DNA of 64,000 nt from Ruegeria marisrubri (GTDB lineage: Bacteria; Pseudomonadota; Alphaproteobacteria; Rhodobacterales; Rhodobacteraceae): assembly GCF_001507595.1 (NCBI RefSeq), contig NZ_LQBQ01000003.1:1-64000 (forward strand), read 5' to 3'. Below, piece by piece: positions 44,422 through 53,927 of this stretch. The notes beneath the pieces were generated by a model. It was not told the origin of the DNA. It searched no databases and saw only the letters and a program-made list of their open reading frames with translations. The translations under genes were made by a program, and so were the position numbers. Each line of letters opens with the position of its first letter. The first letter of the stretch is position 1.

Positions 44422-46247
44422 TTGTCGCCTGTCTTCGGTGTCTTCTTGAAGCCGGACTTGATGTTGCCGAAGACGTCAGGCGTGTAGCCCTGGCTGCGCA
44501 TGATCAGATACTGCTGGGTGAAGGTGATCGTGTTGTTCGCGATCCAGTACACCACCAGCCCGCTTGCGAAAGAGCCCAGCATGAACATGAACACCCACGG
44601 CATCCAGGCAAAGATCATCGCCTGAGTCGGGTCCGTCGGCGCCGGGTTCAGCTTTTGCTGCAGCCACATCGAGATACCCAGCAACAGCGGCAGGATGCCG
44701 ATGAAGATGGTCGCCATCAGCGTGCCCGGCTCGGGGCCGGCCCAGGGCAGCAGGCCGAACAGGTTCATGATCGAGGTCGGATCGGGCGCGCTGAGGTCAC
44801 GGAACGGTCCGAACCATTCGGCATGGCGCAGTTCGATCGTGACGAAGATCACCTTGTAGAGCGAGAAGAAGATCGGGATCTGCAGCAGGATCGGCAGACA
44901 GCCCGAGGCGGGGTTCACCTTTTCCTTCTTGTACAGCTCCATCATGCCCTGCTGCAGCTTCTGGCGATCGTCGCCGGCGGCCTCTTTCAGGGCCTCCATC
45001 TGCGGCTGCAGCTCCTTCATCTTGGCCATCGAGACGTAGGATTTGAAGGCCAGCGGGAAGAGGATCGCCTTGATGATCAGGGTCAGGCCGATGATCGACC
45101 AGCCCATGTTTCCGATCAGTTGGTTGAGGTTGTGCAGCAGCCAGAAGATCGGCTTGGTCAGGAAAAAGAACCAGCCCCAGTCGATGCTGTCGATGAACTT
45201 CTGCACGCCACCCGCCTGGTATTCGCGGATGGTTTCCCACTCCTTGGCGCCCGCGAACAGCCGGGTGGTGACTTCCGCCGTTTCACCTGCCGGGATGGTC
45301 AACGTCGGCAAAACGGTTTCGGTCTGGTAGATCTTGCGGCGGGCGTCGAATTTCGCGGCGGCCTTGAAGGGCGAGCCCGGCTCGGGGATCAGCGTCGTCA
45401 TCCAGTAATGGTCGGTAAAGCCGATCCAGCCGTTTTCCTTGACCTGGAAGACCTCGGCCTGCGCCCGTTCGTTCGGATCGATGTCAAATTCCCTGACATC
45501 GCCGTAGTCGATTTCGGACAGAGTCCCGTCGGTCATGCCGATGACGCCCTCGTGCAGGATGAAGAAGTTCTTCAGCCCCGGCAGGTCCGCGTCCTCACCG
45601 ATGCCGTGGCGCGCAAGGATGCCATAGGGGGCCATGCCCACTTCGGCCTGCGAGGCGTTCTCGACCGATTGGGTCACGGTGAACATGAAGTCCTCGTCCA
45701 CCGAAATGGTGCGGCGGAAGGTCAGGCCGTTGCCATTCTCCCAGACCAGCGTCACGGGGCTGCCGACGTTCAGGGTCTCGCCCTGCTCGACGCTCCACAG
45801 CGTGTTCGGGCCCGGCACGTCGCTGACCTTGAGGCCCGCACCCGGTGCCCAGCCGTAGAGGGCGTAATAGGCCGATTGCGACCCGACCGGCGACAGCAGT
45901 TCCACAATCTCGGACTCCTCGTCCAGCGAGACGCGATAGTCCTTCAGAAACAACTCGTCGATCCGGCCGCCCGACAGCGACAGGCTGCCCGACAGGCGCG
46001 GCGTGTCGATCTCGACCCGCGGCGCTTCGCTTTCGGGTGCGGCCTCTGCAGCAACCGATGCGGTGTCGCCGCCCGTATCCGTTCCCGCTGCGCTCGGCGT
46101 CTGTACCGCATCGGCTTCGGTCGCGGTGACCGGCGTTTCGTCTTGCGGCGCGGTCGGTTCCGGCGGGGGGAACATCACGAACCAAACAAGGATCACGAGA
46201 AAGCTGAGCGCGGTTGCGAGGAGAAGATTCTTGTTCTGATCGTCCAT
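44418..46247 (-). CDS. yidC: Membrane protein insertase YidC
   Basis: 609 aa. N-terminal helix, a large periplasmic beta-sandwich domain (about 60-350), then the five-helix insertase core with the conserved Arg in the first core helix (IKAILFPLAFKSYVSMAKMK) and QIPIFFSLYKVIF. Inserts membrane proteins with or without SecYEG. Coupled to MOSC and ysxC genes. The rpmH-rnpA-yidD part of this widely conserved neighbourhood lies 4.3 kb away, separated by three genes. Confidence 0.97.
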   Translation of the reverse strand: MDDQNKNLLLATALSFLVILVWFVMFPPPEPTAPQDETPVTATEADAVQTPSAAGTDTGGDTASVAAEAAPESEAPRVEIDTPRLSGSLSLSGGRIDELFLKDYRVSLDEESEIVELLSPVGSQSAYYALYGWAPGAGLKVSDVPGPNTLWSVEQGETLNVGSPVTLVWENGNGLTFRRTISVDEDFMFTVTQSVENASQAEVGMAPYGILARHGIGEDADLPGLKNFFILHEGVIGMTDGTLSEIDYGDVREFDIDPNERAQAEVFQVKENGWIGFTDHYWMTTLIPEPGSPFKAAAKFDARRKIYQTETVLPTLTIPAGETAEVTTRLFAGAKEWETIREYQAGGVQKFIDSIDWGWFFFLTKPIFWLLHNLNQLIGNMGWSIIGLTLIIKAILFPLAFKSYVSMAKMKELQPQMEALKEAAGDDRQKLQQGMMELYKKEKVNPASGCLPILLQIPIFFSLYKVIFVTIELRHAEWFGPFRDLSAPDPTSIMNLFGLLPWAGPEPGTLMATIFIGILPLLLGISMWLQQKLNPAPTDPTQAMIFAWMPWVFMFMLGSFASGLVVYWIANNTITFTQQYLIMRSQGYTPDVFGNIKSGFKKTPKTGDK

Positions 46248-46372
46248 CGGGGACAGCCACCTTGTGCAATGCGAGACAGGGTGGGTTCAACAGAGTGCGG
46301 CCCCAAAGGTCAAGCGGATTCAGCCCCGAAACCCGCTGTAATTGCCCCAGTCGGGCTTTGGCCCGGTATTTT

Positions 46373-47962
46373 TCAGCCGGTCTGACGGCCGATCTTGGGC
46401 GTCCGGCGAAGTTTTTCCTCGTAGTCGGCAATCCAATGGAAGGTGTGCTCGAGAGGCATTGGCCGCGCGATCCGGAAACCCTGCACATGGTTGCAGCCCA
46501 ATTGAGCCAGCAATGCGTGCTCGCCGGCGGTTTCCACGCCCTCGGCGAGCGTTTCCAGGTCGAGGCGTTCTGCCATGGTCAGGATGGCGCCGACAAGTTG
46601 CTGCTGCCGCGGATCCTGATCTGCCTTCGTGACAAAGCTGCGGTCGATCTTGATCCGCGCGACTTCAAAGCGTCGGATCGAGGCAAGCGAGGCGTGGCCG
46701 GTGCCGAAATCATCCAGATCGATGCGACAGCCCAACGCGGCCAAGGCCGCCACGTTTCGGGAAATAACGTCATTCGATGTCTCGCTGAACACGGTTTCCA
46801 GGATCTCGACGGACAATCGGTCAGGAGAAAGGTCTAACCGGTCGAGATCCCACCGAACGCGGTCGACCAGGCCCGGGTTGCGCAGTTCTTCTGCGGCAAA
46901 ATTCACCCCGACACACGGGATGTTCAGACCGGCCTCGTCCCAGGATTTCAGGGCGGACAGGGCGTTGTCGCGCATGGTCTGGCCCAGGCGTTCCATCAGC
47001 CCGGTTTCCTCGATGATGGGAAGAAACAATTCTGGCCCCAACAGGCCCCGCGTGGGATGCACCCATCGGGCCAGGGCTTCGAACCCCGTTACCTTGCCTG
47101 TGTCGGTCGAGACCTGGGGCTGATACCACGCGACGATCTGCCCGGTGTCCAGTGCATTCCGCATGTCCTTGCGCAGATCGGTATCGGTGCGTCCGACATT
47201 GCGCGTTGCCCTTGAAAATGAGCGAATTGTCGAGGGTCCGACCTGTTTCGCCTCACCCAGTGCGGCAATCGTTGCGTCCAGCCAGTCGCGGGCGCTGTCG
47301 CCCGGCGAGCGATTGTGCAGGCAGAACCCGACAGAGCACGAGACATAGATGGTCGTGCCGTTCAAAATGATCGGGTCCTCGATTGCGCTCTGGATTCGCC
47401 CGGCCAGCTGGATGCAAAGTTCCAGATCGAGTTGCCGGACCGGCGACAGGCAGATGGCGAACCGGTCGCGATCCAGGCTGGCGACGATATCGCTGTCGCG
47501 GACGGCGCCAGAGATGCGTTCGCCACTGCGCCGTGCGATCATCTCGGCCGCCATCTGGCCGTGGCGCTCTTCGACGTCGCGATACTCGTCCAGGGCGATG
47601 ACGAAACAGGCGGAATTCAGCCCTGATGCGACCGTGGCGCTGTGTAGCTCGTCCATCGCGGCAAGAAAGTCGTCTCGCTGGACAAGGCCGGTGATCCTGT
47701 CGCGCGCTGTCTGTCTTGGTGACGGGGAAACGTCGAAGGCGCCGGCAGCCGCAAACAGCAACGGCGCCCCCAATGACGTCAGAAGCAAAGCCGCCTCACC
47801 GCCCAGCCAGAAGGCCCCGAGTGAAAGGGCAGGGAGGAAGGCAAGCGCCGGCGGCCCCATGAAGATCGAGGCGAGACGGTCAAGATATCGGATGAAAAGG
47901 GTTCTGTTCCGCATGGGTTGCACCGGCCTTCGATTGGGACGAGCATCGCTCTGGCCCACCAT
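46373..47962 (-). CDS. Cyclic-di-GMP phosphodiesterase (degenerate GGDEF plus EAL)
   Basis: About 513-529 aa (ATG 47914 or GTG 47962). Two or three hydrophobic helices near residues 30-80 (LASIFMGPPALAFLPAL, and LLLTSLGAPLLFAAAG). The GGDEF region has LDRDRF in place of GGDEF, so no cyclase activity is expected. The EAL domain keeps FEALARW, the following DDFGTGH and KIDRSF, so it should hydrolyse c-di-GMP. It lies between yidC and ttcA. Confidence 0.88.
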   Translation of the reverse strand: MVGQSDARPNRRPVQPMRNRTLFIRYLDRLASIFMGPPALAFLPALSLGAFWLGGEAALLLTSLGAPLLFAAAGAFDVSPSPRQTARDRITGLVQRDDFLAAMDELHSATVASGLNSACFVIALDEYRDVEERHGQMAAEMIARRSGERISGAVRDSDIVASLDRDRFAICLSPVRQLDLELCIQLAGRIQSAIEDPIILNGTTIYVSCSVGFCLHNRSPGDSARDWLDATIAALGEAKQVGPSTIRSFSRATRNVGRTDTDLRKDMRNALDTGQIVAWYQPQVSTDTGKVTGFEALARWVHPTRGLLGPELFLPIIEETGLMERLGQTMRDNALSALKSWDEAGLNIPCVGVNFAAEELRNPGLVDRVRWDLDRLDLSPDRLSVEILETVFSETSNDVISRNVAALAALGCRIDLDDFGTGHASLASIRRFEVARIKIDRSFVTKADQDPRQQQLVGAILTMAERLDLETLAEGVETAGEHALLAQLGCNHVQGFRIARPMPLEHTFHWIADYEEKLRRTPKIGRQTG

Positions 47963-47986
47963 AGGCGCCCGACTCTGAGTCAGGCG

Positions 47987-48856
47987 TTAACGCAACTGCG
48001 GAATTCCCTCGGTTTTTTCGACTTTCTCATTGGGATCGACCGTCAGCCCCGCGAAATCGAACAGTTTCGGGTCCAGCAGGTGCGAGGGTCGCGCATTGGT
48101 CAGGGCGCGGAACATCACCTGCCGGCGACCGGGTGAGTTCTTTTCCCACTGATCCAGGATCTGTTTCACCTGCTGGCGCTGCAGCCCGTCCTGGCTGCCG
48201 CAGAGATCGCAGGGAATGATCGGATAGTTCATCGCGGTGGCGAATTTCTCGCAATCCGCCTCGGCCACATGGGCCAGCGGGCGATAGACGAACAGGTCGC
48301 CTTCCTCGTTCACCAGTTTCGGCGGCATGGTCGCCAGTCGCCCGCCGTGGAACAGGTTCATGAAGAAGGTTTCCAGGATGTCGTCGCGGTGATGGCCCAG
48401 CACCACGGCCGAGCATCCCTCTTCGCGGGCGATGCGATAGAGGTTGCCGCGCCGCAGGCGCGAGCACAGCGCGCAATAGGTGCGGCCTTGCGGAACCTTG
48501 TCCACCACGACCGAGTAGGTGTCCTGATACTCGATCCGGTGCGGCACGCCCATGCGTTCGAGGAACTCGGGCAGAACGGTCGCCGGAAAGCCCGGTTGCC
48601 CCTGATCCAGATTGCAGGCCAGCAGCTCGACCGGCAGCAGCCCCCGCCATTGCAGCTCGTGCAGCACCGCCAGCAGGGTGTAGCTGTCCTTGCCGCCTGA
48701 CAGGCAGACCAGCCACTTGGCGCCGCGTTCCACCATGCCATATTGCTCGATCGCCTCGCGCGTCTGGCGCACGATGCGCTTGCGCAGCTTCTTGAACTCG
48801 GTGGTCGAGGGCGCGCCGGCAAACAGCGGGTGGATTTCTTCAGTCTCGTCGAACAT
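47987..48856 (-). CDS. ttcA: tRNA 2-thiocytidine synthetase
   Basis: 289 aa. PP-loop [12 protein letters not shown] and the cysteine pair [10 protein letters not shown], plus CDLCGS, which bind an iron-sulphur cluster. TtcA adds sulphur at C32 of certain tRNAs. Normal length. Confidence 0.95.
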   Translation of the reverse strand: MFDETEEIHPLFAGAPSTTEFKKLRKRIVRQTREAIEQYGMVERGAKWLVCLSGGKDSYTLLAVLHELQWRGLLPVELLACNLDQGQPGFPATVLPEFLERMGVPHRIEYQDTYSVVVDKVPQGRTYCALCSRLRRGNLYRIAREEGCSAVVLGHHRDDILETFFMNLFHGGRLATMPPKLVNEEGDLFVYRPLAHVAEADCEKFATAMNYPIIPCDLCGSQDGLQRQQVKQILDQWEKNSPGRRQVMFRALTNARPSHLLDPKLFDFAGLTVDPNEKVEKTEGIPQLR

Positions 48857-48894
48857 GGGCCGGCCTTACAAGAGTTGCCGGCCCCGGGCAAGGG

Positions 48895-50520
48895 TCATGG
48901 GGCGGTGCCCAACCGGGCAAGTATGCCGCTGACATCCCCCGCGCTGATCGAGCCGCTGATCCGGCCGCTTTCGCCTGCGATGCGGGTGGCGATGAAGGCG
49001 TCCGAGACCGCGGCGGGTGAGCGGCGCAGCAGAAGCGAGGCCGTCAGCAGCAGCGCCCCCCGCTCTGCGAACCAGCGGGCCTCGGCCTCGGGCGGCAGAG
49101 AGGGCCAGCGGTCCTCGTATTCCTTCAGAGCGGCGTCATAGCGGCGGTCGATGCCCAGCCCTGCCCGCAACTCGGCGCGCAGCGCCTCGGCGGCCATTGG
49201 GTCGCGGGCGAGGCTGCGCAGGATATCCAGGCAGATCACGTTGCCCGACCCTTCCCAGATGCCGTTCAGCGGCGCTTCGCGGTAGAGCATGGGCAGCGGG
49301 GTGTCGTCGACGTAGCCCATGCCGCCCAGGATCTCCATCGCCTCGACCACCACGACCGGGCAGCGCTTGTTGGCAAGGAACTTGGCCAGCGCCACGCCGA
49401 TGCGGGCAAAGGCGCGCTCTTCCTCGTTTCCGTTGTCAAAGGCCTGGGCCACGCGCAGCCCGAGCGCCAGCGCGCCTTCCCAATCCAGCACGAGATCGGC
49501 CAGAACCGATCGCATCAGCGGCTGGTCGATCAGGCGGCGCTGAAAGGCGCTGCGGTGGCTGACCCAGTGATGTGCCTCGGCCAGCGCGGCCCGCATCAGC
49601 CCGGCAGGGGCAAGGGCGGTGTCCAGCCGGGTGTGGTGCACCATCTCGATGATTGTTCTGACCCCGGCGCCCTCGTCGCCCAGCTGATAGGCCAGGGCGT
49701 CGTGATACTCGACCTCGGACGAGGCGTTCGAGCGGTTGCCCAGCTTGTCCTTGAGGCGCATCAGGTGGATCGCGTTGCGTTCGCCGTCCAGCCAGCGGGG
49801 CAGCAGGAAACAGGTCAGGCCGCCCGGCGCCTGCGCCAGCGTCAGAAAGCCGTCGCACATCGGGGCGGAACAGAACCACTTGTGGCCCTTCAGCCGCCAG
49901 TGATCGCCGTCTCGGGTGGCGATGGTGGTGTTGGCGCGCACGTCCGAGCCGCCCTGCTTTTCGGTCATCGCCATGCCCAGAGTGGCGCTCTGCTTTTCGG
50001 TGATCGGGCGCGTCGAGGGGTCATAGCTGCGTGCCATCAGCCGTGGGCGCCAGATGGCCGAGAGCTCTTCGTTCGCCGCCAGGGCCGGGATCGCCGCGTA
50101 GGTCATCGTCATCGGGCAGCAATGCCCCGGCTCGACCTGACTGGCGAGATACATCATCGCTGCGTGCGTGACGTGACCGCCCGGCTGGCCCTCCCAGGCG
50201 ATGGCGGCATAGCCTGCCGACTGGCTGGCCTCCATGACGCGGTGATAGGAGGGGTGGAACCGCACCTCGTCCAGCCGGCGGCCGCCGCGGTCGAACAGTT
50301 TCAGTTCCGGCGGGTAGCGGTTCGCGTCGCGCCCGGCTTCGCGCATTTCGGCACGTCCAAGGGTGGCGCCGTAGTCTTCCAGCGGCTTGGTCTGGCCGCC
50401 GGATGTCGCGACATGCTCCTGCAGGGCGATGTCAGTGGCCCATGGATCACAGTCGCCCCGCTCGGGCGGCTGATTGAGAACTTCGTGCGTGGGGAGCGTA
50501 GTACGGGCTGAAGACTGCAT
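48895..50520 (-). CDS. Acyl-CoA dehydrogenase, AidB type
   Basis: 541 aa from the ATG at 50520 (MQSSARTTLPTHEVLNQ), equal to E. coli AidB. Three acyl-CoA dehydrogenase domains; the FAD-contact region TEKQGGSDVRANTT and the C-terminal ILGGMGYVDDTPLP are conserved. AidB-type proteins form tetramers that bind DNA and are linked to alkylation response; its substrate in this organism is unknown. Confidence 0.88.
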   Translation of the reverse strand: MQSSARTTLPTHEVLNQPPERGDCDPWATDIALQEHVATSGGQTKPLEDYGATLGRAEMREAGRDANRYPPELKLFDRGGRRLDEVRFHPSYHRVMEASQSAGYAAIAWEGQPGGHVTHAAMMYLASQVEPGHCCPMTMTYAAIPALAANEELSAIWRPRLMARSYDPSTRPITEKQSATLGMAMTEKQGGSDVRANTTIATRDGDHWRLKGHKWFCSAPMCDGFLTLAQAPGGLTCFLLPRWLDGERNAIHLMRLKDKLGNRSNASSEVEYHDALAYQLGDEGAGVRTIIEMVHHTRLDTALAPAGLMRAALAEAHHWVSHRSAFQRRLIDQPLMRSVLADLVLDWEGALALGLRVAQAFDNGNEEERAFARIGVALAKFLANKRCPVVVVEAMEILGGMGYVDDTPLPMLYREAPLNGIWEGSGNVICLDILRSLARDPMAAEALRAELRAGLGIDRRYDAALKEYEDRWPSLPPEAEARWFAERGALLLTASLLLRRSPAAVSDAFIATRIAGESGRISGSISAGDVSGILARLGTAP

Positions 50521-50619
50521 GACGACCTCGCGATTGCCTGACCGAAGTTTTCGGCCAGAGGCCAAACCGGTCAAGACCGACGGGTCGTAACGGCGCGTAA
50601 CTTGGTTGAGAGCGCAACG

Positions 50620-50874
50620 TCACTCAGAGTCGTCGGTATGCGTGTGACCTTCGGAATCGGGAACCGGGTCATAGCCCGTGCTGCCCCAAGGATGGCACCG
50701 TCCGATCCGTTTGGCGGCCAGCCAGCTTCCCTTGATCGCGCCGTGCTTTTCCAGCGCCTCCAGCGCATAGGCCGAACAGGTGGGCTGATAGCGGCAGTTG
50801 AAACCGACCCACGGGCTGAAGATCAGTCGATAGGCGCGAACGGGCAGCGCGATGATATGGGCAAGGACATTCAT
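50620..50874 (-). CDS. yidD: YidD, membrane protein insertion efficiency factor
   Basis: 84 aa. [20 protein letters not shown] and [14 protein letters not shown] are the family signature. Starts at 50874, overlapping the rnpA stop (ATGA). Confidence 0.95.
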   Translation of the reverse strand: MNVLAHIIALPVRAYRLIFSPWVGFNCRYQPTCSAYALEALEKHGAIKGSWLAAKRIGRCHPWGSTGYDPVPDSEGHTHTDDSE

Positions 50875-51296
50875 CTCCGGTCCCCGTGCAACTTGCTCAA
50901 AGCATAGCGGAGATCGTCCAGCAGCGCCTTGAAGGGGCGCTCGGCGGTGGCATGGGCCTTGCCGATCAGCACATAGTCCCATCCGTCTCGGCCTTCGCCG
51001 GGCAGGACGGCGCGGGCGGCTTCGCGCAGGCGGCGCTTGGCGCGGTTGCGGGCAACGGCATTGCCGACCTTCTTGGAGCAGGTAAAGCCCACGCGGATGC
51101 CCTCGGCCTCGCCCGGTTCGCGCCTGCGCGCCTGCACCATCATCGAGGCGGTGCCCTGCCTGCGCGCCCTTGCGGCCTTGAGGAAATCGGATCTGTTTTG
51201 CAGGACCGTCAGGCGGACGGGCGCGCAAACGGACGCCGCCGGGGGCGTTTCCCCGGGCTGGTCGGTGCCATCCACAGGGGCCTCCGGCGGCGTCAT
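50871..51296 (-). CDS. rnpA: Ribonuclease P protein component
   Basis: 141 aa. RNR motif in [20 protein letters not shown]. The N-terminus carries a 30-residue acidic/proline extension, as often in Rhodobacteraceae. It follows rpmH by 29 nt. Confidence 0.95.
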   Translation of the reverse strand: MTPPEAPVDGTDQPGETPPAASVCAPVRLTVLQNRSDFLKAARARRQGTASMMVQARRREPGEAEGIRVGFTCSKKVGNAVARNRAKRRLREAARAVLPGEGRDGWDYVLIGKAHATAERPFKALLDDLRYALSKLHGDRR

Positions 51297-51325
51297 GAGC
51301 GTCAGAACGTCGGTCGGTGGGCGGC

Positions 51326-51460
51326 TTATGCGCTCAGCGACTTGCGACCGCGTGCGCGGCGTGCGTTCAGGATCTTGCGGCCGGCCTTGGTGGCCATGCG
51401 CGCGCGGAAACCGTGGCGGCGTTTGCGAACCAGGTTCGAAGGCTGATAGGTGCGTTTCAT
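51326..51460 (-). CDS. rpmH: 50S ribosomal protein L34
   Basis: 44 aa, [20 protein letters not shown]; first gene of rpmH-rnpA-yidD. GGAG precedes the ATG. Confidence 0.97.
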
Positions 51461-51530
51461 CGCTCCGTCTCCAATCTCTTGCGGTCGGGTGCGGCGCGGA
51501 TTCGCCTCCCGGTATGTGTTCGAAGCCCGT

Positions 51531-51559
51531 CCTCTACTGGCAAGTTCGGGGTAAGTCAA
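51531..51559 (-). promoter_or_regulatory. Promoter of rpmH-rnpA-yidD
   Basis: On the minus strand TTGACT, a 17-bp spacer and TAGAGG, 71 bp before rpmH. The -35 element and spacing are good, the -10 element weak. Confidence 0.5.
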
Positions 51560-51731
51560 ACCCCTTGGGTCCGGTTTTCGTCACCTTTTGCAACAAAAAC
51601 TGCGCCGGAGCCGCCGCAAAGGTTTCAAAACGACCTTCTGCTGCGGGAAACCCTCACATTTCCAGCCGAGTCGTTCAACCCGACGTGATGTAGCTGTTGC
51701 GTCCCGCCCGTCCGGCGCATGTTGAAGCAGG

Positions 51732-52490
51732 ATGGATCCAGACGAGCAGAAAACGCCCATGAGTGACGCAACCGAAGTCCCCCGGCGCCGATTGGCCCGC
51801 CATATCCCGCTGATGGTGATTCTCGTGGTCGCCGTCGTGGGCTATTTCATGCTGGGCGATTACCTGAGCTTTGAAACACTGCGCGAAAACCGCGAGGCGC
51901 TGCTGGCGTGGCGCGACGCAAATTACTGGGCATTGGTCGGAGTGTTCATTGCCACCTACATCCTGATCGTCGCGTTCTCGCTGCCCGGCGCGGCCGTGAC
52001 CTCGATGGCGGGCGGGTTCCTGTTCGGGCTCTTTGCTGGCACCGTGTTCAACGTGACCGCCGCCACGATCGGGGCTTCGCTGATCTTTCTGGCCGCCCGT
52101 GCGGGGCTGGGCGAGGTTCTGACCGCGCGGCTGGAGGCCTCGGAGGGGACGGTCAGGAAACTCAAGGACAACCTGAGGGAAAACGAGATCCCGGTTCTGT
52201 TCCTGCTGCGGCTGGTGCCGGTGGTGCCGTTCTTTGTCGCCAACCTGGTGCCGGCGCTGGTTGGGGTGAAATTCCGGAACTTCCTGCTGACAACCGCGCT
52301 GGGCATCATCCCGGGCGGCATCGTCTATACATGGATCGGCGTCGGGCTGGGCGAAGTATTCGACCGGGGCGAGACACCTGACCTGTCGCTGCTGTGGGAA
52401 CCCTACGTTATCGGCCCGATCCTGGGGTTGTGTGCGCTGTCCCTTCTGCCCATCGTGATACGGGCCCTGCGCGGGCGCAAAGAGGTCTGA
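51732..52490 (+). CDS. TVP38/TMEM64 (DedA-superfamily) membrane protein
   Basis: 252 aa (or 243 from ATG 51759), five to six membrane helices. The conserved VTT block is FSLPGAAVTSMAGGFLFG, with LFLLRLVPVVPFFVANLV later. Relatives are scramblase/transport-like proteins; function here is unknown. Three nt before the flavoprotein gene, so probably co-transcribed. Confidence 0.9.
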   Translation: MDPDEQKTPMSDATEVPRRRLARHIPLMVILVVAVVGYFMLGDYLSFETLRENREALLAWRDANYWALVGVFIATYILIVAFSLPGAAVTSMAGGFLFGLFAGTVFNVTAATIGASLIFLAARAGLGEVLTARLEASEGTVRKLKDNLRENEIPVLFLLRLVPVVPFFVANLVPALVGVKFRNFLLTTALGIIPGGIVYTWIGVGLGEVFDRGETPDLSLLWEPYVIGPILGLCALSLLPIVIRALRGRKEV

Positions 52491-52493
52491 CAC

Positions 52494-53912
52494 ATGCAGG
52501 AAATCAAGACGGACATCCTGGTGATCGGCGCCGGGTCGGGGGGGCTATCGGTTGCGGCGGGCGCCAGCCAGATGGGGGCGGACGTGACCCTGCTGGAAGG
52601 CGGCGAGATGGGCGGCGACTGCCTGAACTACGGCTGCGTGCCGTCCAAGGCCCTGCTGGCCAGCGCCAAGGCAGCACATGGGCAGGCGCACACCTCCTCG
52701 TTCGGCGTGGCCGATCACGACCCCCAGGTGGACTATGCCGTGGCCAAGGACCATGTGCGCGAGGTCATCGCCCAGATCGCGCCGATGGACAGCCAGGAGC
52801 GGTTCGAGGGCTTTGGCGTCCGGGTAATCCGCGCATACGGGAATTTCATCTCGCCGACCGAGGTGCAGGCGGGCGAGTATGTGATCTCGGCCCGCCGGAT
52901 CGTGATCGCCACCGGATCTTCGCCCTTGGTGCCGCCGATCCCCGGTCTCGACGCCGTGCCTTATCTGACCAACGAGACCATCTTTGACCTGCGGGAAAAG
53001 CCTGACCACCTGCTGATCATCGGCGGCGGCCCCATCGGGATGGAGATGGCGCAGGCCCATGTTCGGCTGGGGTGCAAGGTGACGGTGATCGAAGGGATGA
53101 AGGCGCTGGGACAGGACGACCCCGAAGCGGCCGGGATCGTGCTCCAGACCTTGCGCGACGAGGGTGTCGAGATCGTCGAAGGCGACATGGTTTCCGAAAT
53201 CCGCGGCCGGGACGGCGCGGTCGAGGTTCTGGCACAAAGCGGCGCGGCCTATGCGGGAACGCATCTGTTGCTGGCGGTCGGGCGCAAGTCGAATACCGAC
53301 CGCCTGAACCTCGATTTGGCCGGCATCGAGACCACGCGGACCGGGATCAAGGTGGACGCGTCGCTGCGCACCACCAACCGCCGGGTCTATGCGATCGGCG
53401 ACGTGGCGGGCGGGCTGCAATTCACCCATGTCGCCGGCTACCACGCGGGGGTCATCATCCGGTCGGCGCTGTTCGGGCTGCCCTCCAAGGCCAAAACGGC
53501 GCATATCCCCTGGGCCACCTATACCGATCCGGAACTGGCGCAGGTGGGCCTGACCGAGGCACAGGCGCGCGACGCCCATGGCGACAAGATCGAAATCGCC
53601 CGGTTCGACTACCACCACAACGACCGTGCCGTGGCCGAGCGAAAAACCACCGGTTTCATCAAGGTCATGGTGGTCAAGGGGTGCCCGGTCGGCGCCACGA
53701 TCGTGGGGCATCAGGCCGGGGAACTGATCAACTTGTGGTCGCTGGCCTTGGCCAATAATCTGAAAATGAGCCAGATCGCGGCGATGGTTTCCCCCTATCC
53801 CACGATCGGAGAGCTTAACAAACGCGTCGCGGGTGCCTATTTCTCGCCGAGGCTATTTGAGAATCAAATGGTTGAACGAGTGGTCAGGTTCGTCCAGCGT
53901 TGGATTCCCTGA
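52494..53912 (+). CDS. FAD-dependent pyridine nucleotide-disulphide oxidoreductase, MerA-like
   Basis: 472 aa. FAD motif GAGSGG, redox-active disulphide GGDCLNYGCVPSKALL, NAD(P) motif GGGPIGMEMA, C-terminal dimerisation domain. The end reads PYPTIGELNKR, where dihydrolipoamide dehydrogenase has a catalytic His; Tyr here is as in mercuric reductases, but no N-terminal metal domain or C-terminal Cys pair exists. Together with a TVP38 partner this matches known gene pairs of unclear role. Confidence 0.88.
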   Translation: MQEIKTDILVIGAGSGGLSVAAGASQMGADVTLLEGGEMGGDCLNYGCVPSKALLASAKAAHGQAHTSSFGVADHDPQVDYAVAKDHVREVIAQIAPMDSQERFEGFGVRVIRAYGNFISPTEVQAGEYVISARRIVIATGSSPLVPPIPGLDAVPYLTNETIFDLREKPDHLLIIGGGPIGMEMAQAHVRLGCKVTVIEGMKALGQDDPEAAGIVLQTLRDEGVEIVEGDMVSEIRGRDGAVEVLAQSGAAYAGTHLLLAVGRKSNTDRLNLDLAGIETTRTGIKVDASLRTTNRRVYAIGDVAGGLQFTHVAGYHAGVIIRSALFGLPSKAKTAHIPWATYTDPELAQVGLTEAQARDAHGDKIEIARFDYHHNDRAVAERKTTGFIKVMVVKGCPVGATIVGHQAGELINLWSLALANNLKMSQIAAMVSPYPTIGELNKRVAGAYFSPRLFENQMVERVVRFVQRWIP

Positions 53913-53927
53913 CCGGGAAGGGAGCCG

